Assembly (NCBI GenBank): GCA_964608095.1
Contig: CAZSMK010000043.1
Span: 1 to 9,136 of the forward strand
DNA: 9,136 nt
From: CAZSMK01 sp964608095
GTDB taxonomy: Bacteria; Sumerlaeota; Sumerlaeia; MWCT01; JAGHBZ01
Direction: 5' to 3'
In this document: positions 5,916-9,136 of the stretch, piece after piece
How positions within the stretch are numbered: the stretch's first letter is position 1
Layout of the letters: each line of letters begins with the position of its first letter
Position numbers and translations under genes: made by a program
The notes under the pieces: generated by a model
What the model was told of the DNA's origin: nothing
The model's database searches: none
Seen by the model: only the letters and a program-made list of their open reading frames with translations

Positions 5916-7970
5916 ATGCTGATAAAAAGAGTATGCCGAATGAATGATAATGTGCTCAGGATTGAATGTGCGCCTGAGAACCCGAGCAATCTTTTGCCCA
6001 CTTTTGCGGTCAAACATCCCGAACGCTTCAAGAAAGTGCGCATGCAAAAGAGAGGGAAGACGGAAGTCTTCAAGAATAAATACTTGTCGATTACGCTCGA
6101 ACAAGATGGGAAAATGTTCTCGGCGCAAAACCTTGAGATACGATGGACAAAAGACGTAAAGACGTATACATGGCATCCCGGGGAAAAAGATCATGAGAAC
6201 CTTGGCGGACATTTTTTCTCGCTCGACCTTTGCCAGGAACCACTCACGGCAGATGGCGTTATTCCGTTCGATCCCATGAAGGGATTGGACGCCTACTCTT
6301 ACCATCCGGCAAAGCCCATAAACATTATTTTGCGCGAGATAAAAAACAAACTCGGGCGCCATTCCGACAGTAAAGAATGGCTAATCGAATGGAACAATTT
6401 GCTTGCAGGGCGCGACCCCGAGATTATAGATGAATGGCCATCCGAGCTCTCATCCATGCTGAAAAAAATCCGCAGATATCCCCCGGGATTATTATCTAAA
6501 TCCGGCATGAGCATCCTGCTTGATAATAGTTTTCTATGGGATTCCGCTGAGGAATGGATTTACAAAAATCAGGGACAGCAACAAACGCTCTACCTCTTTT
6601 ACTATGGTACCGATTTCAAAAAAGCGGTTTCACTCATGGCACAGGTGTTCGGCACGATACCTGAAGTACCGGAATGGGTGATGGGTATCTGGTTTTCCTG
6701 TTATCGAAAAATGGGAGAGGCAGCCTTCAAAAGAATTAAAGAAGATTTTGACAAATATAATTTGCCGCTGGATGTGCTCGTTGTCGACACTGATTGGCAT
6801 CGCTACTGCTGGCATGGTTTTGACTGGAACCGTCGTTTGTTTCCTGATCCTGAGCGGTTTGCCCGATGGCTTCGAGCGCATGATCTCCATGCCTCGTTCA
6901 ATGTGCATCCTCAATACATCCCCAAAAACGACAGCCGCTTAAAAGAGTTTATCGAGCGTTCGGGAGCAACTGAGACCTATCTTGACGAACAAACGTCACC
7001 ACATCCCTTCTTCAACGATTGCCTGCCGGTTGACCTTTACGATAAGAAGCAGGCAATGGCATACTTTGATGTGTTTCATAAACCGATCGAGCGCCAGGGA
7101 TGCGACCTCTGGTGGGTTGATGGAGTGTTGCGTGACTCGGACGGCAATGAGTCAACTACCTGGCTCAACGAACTTTATTTCCGTTTCACCAACCAGTCAC
7201 CACGCAAGGACACCAGTATTGTCCTTTCGCGAGGTTATGGTCTTGGCGCGCATCGCTCCACGATTAATTTTACCGCTGATACCTTGTCGCAATGGAAGGT
7301 GCTTGACCAGGAGGTGGTGATGACCCATAAGGCGGCGAATTGCCTCTTTGCCTACGTCTCACACGATGTTGGAGGATTTCTATCCGGCTCACCTGAATGG
7401 AAACATAACAAACCGCCGGACGATCTCTTTATTCGCTGGACACAATTCGGCTGTCTCAGTCCGATTATGCGCTTCCACAGCGACCATGGTATTCGAGAAC
7501 CCTGGAGGTTCAAGAAAACAACTACCCGCATCATCAGGAATTTTTTGCAATTTAGGAAATGCCTGATGCCCTACATAATGCAGATTGTAAAAACAGCCCA
7601 CGAGAAAGGGCTGGCGCTTTGCCGTCCTCTCTATTTTGAATTTCCCGAATACGATGAATCGTATACGTTTGAACGGCAATACATGTTCGGCGATGCTATG
7701 CTCGCCGCTTTCGTGACCTCACCTGAATCGACGGTAACCACATGGATTCCACCGGGAACATGGTATCATTGTTTTATTGAACGAAAGGTGGTCGGTCCTG
7801 CCGTAATCGAGGAAGAAGTACCTCTTGAATATGTACCGTTGTATGTTCGAGAAGGACATAAGGTTCCGTTTAAAAAAGTGGCGGACTTAAGGAAGCGCCG
7901 ATCGAAGAAACAGTATACCTATAGTCCATCGACCGCCCCCTTGTGTTCGATGATGGGGATCAAGATATGA
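5916..7970 (+). CDS. Glycoside hydrolase family 31 (alpha-glucosidase/alpha-xylosidase type)
   Basis: GH31 enzymes are retaining alpha-glycosidases or transglycosidases. An N-terminal beta-sandwich (about 1-245) starts with V-L-R-I-E-C-A-P, typical of the family. The (beta/alpha)8 barrel runs from about V251-P-E-W-V-M-G-I-W through D293-W-H, the probable nucleophile D402 in L-W-W-V-D-G, the probable acid/base D455 in F-T-A-D-T, S-H-D484-V-G-G-F, and I-M-R519-F-H-S. The usual R-Y-P and S-G-D around the acid/base are replaced by R-S-T and T-A-D, so the substrate cannot be named. The last recognisable motif is P-L-Y-V-R-E-G (R645). After about residue 656 the sequence becomes a short basic tail unlike the family, while another frame looks more natural, so the 3' end may be frameshifted and truncated. 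No secretion signal is seen, so it is probably cytoplasmic. It has 684 residues from ATG 5916, or 688 from ATG 5904. Nothing nearby indicates a sugar pathway. Confidence 0.92.
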   Translation: MLIKRVCRMNDNVLRIECAPENPSNLLPTFAVKHPERFKKVRMQKRGKTEVFKNKYLSITLEQDGKMFSAQNLEIRWTKDVKTYTWHPGEKDHENLGGHFFSLDLCQEPLTADGVIPFDPMKGLDAYSYHPAKPINIILREIKNKLGRHSDSKEWLIEWNNLLAGRDPEIIDEWPSELSSMLKKIRRYPPGLLSKSGMSILLDNSFLWDSAEEWIYKNQGQQQTLYLFYYGTDFKKAVSLMAQVFGTIPEVPEWVMGIWFSCYRKMGEAAFKRIKEDFDKYNLPLDVLVVDTDWHRYCWHGFDWNRRLFPDPERFARWLRAHDLHASFNVHPQYIPKNDSRLKEFIERSGATETYLDEQTSPHPFFNDCLPVDLYDKKQAMAYFDVFHKPIERQGCDLWWVDGVLRDSDGNESTTWLNELYFRFTNQSPRKDTSIVLSRGYGLGAHRSTINFTADTLSQWKVLDQEVVMTHKAANCLFAYVSHDVGGFLSGSPEWKHNKPPDDLFIRWTQFGCLSPIMRFHSDHGIREPWRFKKTTTRIIRNFLQFRKCLMPYIMQIVKTAHEKGLALCRPLYFEFPEYDESYTFERQYMFGDAMLAAFVTSPESTVTTWIPPGTWYHCFIERKVVGPAVIEEEVPLEYVPLYVREGHKVPFKKVADLRKRRSKKQYTYSPSTAPLCSMMGIKI

Positions 7971-7981
7971 TTTGCGGTTCA

Positions 7982-8060
7982 GGTTCGATTTTCTTTCTTA
8001 ATCGGACCGATCGGTCGGATCAGTCCGATCCGTCGGATCCGACTGATAAAAAAAAGAACC
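7982..8060. other. Long imperfect inverted repeat enclosing the 9-bp array
   Basis: GGTTC (7982-7986) pairs with GAACC (8056-8060). Inside these, a T-rich stretch (7989-7999) faces eight A residues (8048-8055), and the 9-bp array forms the top. In an intrinsic terminator the T-run should follow the hairpin. Here, read from either strand, the T-rich arm comes first and the A-rich arm last, so it is not a canonical terminator. It could still slow transcripts from the two converging genes or stabilise their 3' ends; that is inference. Confidence 0.45.
8002..8046. repeat. Five tandem 9-bp palindromic units, consensus TCNGNCNGA
   Basis: Five contiguous 9-bp units fill the convergent intergenic space between the GH31 and Nudix genes. 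Positions 1, 2, 4, 6, 8 and 9 are invariant; positions 3, 5 and 7 vary, and the middle base is always A or T. The consensus equals its own reverse complement. Each of the four unit junctions makes a GATC (8009, 8018, 8027, 8036). Perfect 12-bp palindromes occur at 8005-8016 and 8032-8043. Units 3-5 can fold into a hairpin (8019-8031 with 8035-8047, one C-C mismatch, 3-base loop). Confidence 0.85.
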
Positions 8061-8099
8061 ACAACCTGGACCTCAGACCGGCTTTCCCCTTTTAACCCT

Positions 8100-8561
8100 T
8101 CAAGGATAGAACACCACATGATGCTCTATCAATTCGCCGTTACGGTACACGAACTTGGCGGAAAAAATCCCCTCCCGCTCGAGCCATTCGAGAAAAAAGT
8201 GGTCTCCCTCCCATAAGTTGAGATTCAAAAGTTCAGCATCCTCGATCCACTCGAGATGACCTTCGCTGGATTCCTGCAGAGTTCCATCAAATGTTCGTGC
8301 CACAAACACAAATACGTACCAGTCCTGTTCGCCGTCAAATAAAGGAAACGTCAGGATTCCTTTGAGAACAGGATTGCTGATGATCAAGCCGCTTTCTTCC
8401 ATGACCTCACGGACAACACACTCCTCAGGCGTTTCACCCTGTTCGGCTTTTCCACCCAACCCGTTCCATTTACCACGATGAATATCGTTTCTCTTCTTTG
8501 TCCGATGAATCATTAATGTCCTGCCCTTTTTCTTAACGTAGCACAGTGTCGCAACGACCAT
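8100..8561 (-). CDS. Nudix hydrolase, MutT/8-oxo-dGTP diphosphatase-like
   Basis: This 153-residue Nudix protein hydrolyses a nucleoside diphosphate linked to another group. The Nudix box is perfect: G37-x5-E43-x7-R51-E52-V53-x-E55-E56-x-G58-L59, with the Glu residues that bind Mg2+ or Mn2+. The preceding G-K-W-N-G-L-G-G-K is the form seen in MTH1 and related 8-oxo-dGTP diphosphatases, so cleaning oxidised dGTP is the best guess. Nudix specificity is hard to infer, and other nucleotide substrates remain possible. The length is normal and the protein is soluble. The ATG at 8561 has AAGGAG on the minus strand (8571-8576) at 9 bases spacing. It lies 48 bp downstream of the ATPase-fragment gene in the same direction, so the two may share a transcript. 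Its 3' end faces the GH31 gene across the 9-bp array. Confidence 0.94.
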   Translation of the reverse strand: MVVATLCYVKKKGRTLMIHRTKKRNDIHRGKWNGLGGKAEQGETPEECVVREVMEESGLIISNPVLKGILTFPLFDGEQDWYVFVFVARTFDGTLQESSEGHLEWIEDAELLNLNLWEGDHFFLEWLEREGIFSAKFVYRNGELIEHHVVFYP

Positions 8562-8609
8562 AATATGTTACTCCTTTTTGAATTGCGCCCTGTATCACAC
8601 ACACAACGG

Positions 8610-9077
8610 TCAGTCCTCTTTTGTGGCGGGGAACACAATTTTCAGAGTCTGCCCGACTACGAGTGGAACCAAGCTGAAGATAATTATAATTGTCCATCCC
8701 TTCACACCGGGGGATGTGATTTTCAATAACGACGCAAGAGGGGGTATATATATAGCCGCGAGCAGGAGCAGGATACACAGGAGAATTGCGCCCCAGACAT
8801 AAAGATTTTTCACTATGTCATTCTTGAATAGAGATGATCCCGCTTCTCGCATATTAAATACATGGAATAGTTGACTGAACGCGAGGGTCAAGAAGGCAAC
8901 AGTCACGGAACGTGTTTCGCCCATTTCATACACGAGAAAAGAGAGCATGAAAGCGGTCAGGACTGAAACGGTTATGAGGAATCCATAGCTAAAAAGGGTA
9001 AGCCAGTGATGTCTGGTTAAAATGGCTTCTTCAGGGTCTCGTATAATGCAATTCGTGGTTTTATTGAACTTTGACAA
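8610..9077 (-). CDS. Stand-alone P-type cation ATPase C-terminal membrane domain
   Basis: The 155 residues match only the last third of the membrane domain of Ca2+/Mg2+-type P-type ATPases (Cation_ATPase_C). After a short N-terminus comes R-D-P-E-E-A-I-L-T-R, the loop normally before segment M7. Four hydrophobic segments (28-50, 57-75, 93-112, 127-148) correspond to M7-M10, with F-L-T-L-A-F-S-Q-L-F-H-V-F-N in M8. The phosphorylation site D-K-T-G, nucleotide-binding domain and M1-M6 are absent. The same frame meets a stop TGA nine codons upstream of the TTG at 9077, and the other two frames up to the window edge show no ATPase sequence. The TTG start has AAAAGG (9083-9088, minus strand) at 5 bases spacing. 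It is either a real small membrane protein or the remnant of a broken transporter; alone it cannot pump ions. Confidence 0.72.
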   Translation of the reverse strand: MSKFNKTTNCIIRDPEEAILTRHHWLTLFSYGFLITVSVLTAFMLSFLVYEMGETRSVTVAFLTLAFSQLFHVFNMREAGSSLFKNDIVKNLYVWGAILLCILLLLAAIYIPPLASLLKITSPGVKGWTIIIIFSLVPLVVGQTLKIVFPATKED

Positions 9078-9096
9078 GTTTACCTTTTGTTTGTTA

Positions 9097-9113
9097 ATCC
9101 ATCATTAATGGAT
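9097..9113. repeat. Small inverted repeat upstream of the ATPase-fragment gene
   Basis: ATCCAT (9097-9102) and ATGGAT (9108-9113) form a perfect 6-bp inverted repeat with a 5-base spacer, about 20 bp upstream of the TTG start at 9077. It could be an operator or a leftover of an upstream element; nothing else supports either reading. Confidence 0.25.
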
Positions 9114-9136
9114 GCATGAGATGGGGTAGACGCCAT

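Noticed and set aside
5739..6362. 207-codon open frame on the minus strand overlapping the GH31 5' end.
   Set aside because: Most of it is antisense to clear GH31 coding sequence, the product is unfamiliar, and its length is explained by codon bias on the opposite strand.
8002..8046. The 9-bp array as a CRISPR array.
   Set aside because: Units are contiguous with no spacers, far too short, and no cas genes are present.
8019..8060. Array hairpin plus A-run as a rho-independent terminator.
   Set aside because: On both strands the T-rich arm precedes the hairpin and the A-rich arm follows it, opposite to a functional intrinsic terminator.
9080..9136. 18-codon minus-strand frame reaching the window edge, as the end of the missing ATPase part.
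   Set aside because: Its residues do not match any P-type ATPase region I can recall, and too little is visible to call a gene.

Overview
The window reads as chromosomal DNA from a Gram-negative bacterium. A heptosyltransferase for lipopolysaccharide (LPS) inner core implies an outer membrane. The bacterial release factor, phosphotransacetylase and SppA set it firmly in Bacteria. Base composition is moderate and Shine-Dalgarno sites are used patchily. The phylum cannot be fixed from sequence alone; the mix of genes, the unusual intergenic repeat and two apparently damaged genes would suit an uncultivated lineage assembled from environmental DNA, but that is inference.

Layout. Positions 1-5723 are six same-strand (+) genes: the 3' part of a DUF1385/YqhQ membrane protein; prfA (release factor 1), overlapping it by one base; a 121-bp gap; pta; an unnamed polytopic membrane protein 11 bp further on; sppA 22 bp after that; and a waaF-type heptosyltransferase 48 bp after sppA. 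A 180-bp gap with a candidate promoter leads to a family 31 glycoside hydrolase (GH31), ending near 7970. From 7971 to 8099 is a convergent intergenic region with an array of five 9-bp units. On the minus strand lie a Nudix hydrolase (8100-8561) and, upstream of it, a protein that is only the last four membrane segments of a P-type cation ATPase (8610-9077).

How the genes fit together. Most are housekeeping: translation termination, acetyl-CoA/acetyl-phosphate exchange, LPS core synthesis and nucleotide-pool cleaning. The most interesting gene is the unnamed membrane protein at 2693-3568. In presenilin order it carries an intramembrane Asp in a D-x-x-x-V context, a G-M-G-D motif and a P-A-L-P motif. 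It therefore looks like a bacterial member of the presenilin/signal-peptide-peptidase type of intramembrane aspartyl protease. It lies directly before sppA, whose product degrades signal-peptide remnants with a Ser/Lys dyad. The pair could be a two-enzyme module for membrane-peptide disposal, which would be unusual and testable.

Other points worth a look are the 9-bp array (every unit fits TCNGNCNGA, with a GATC at each unit junction), signs that the 3' end of the GH31 gene is out of frame just before that array, and the isolated ATPase C-terminal domain.
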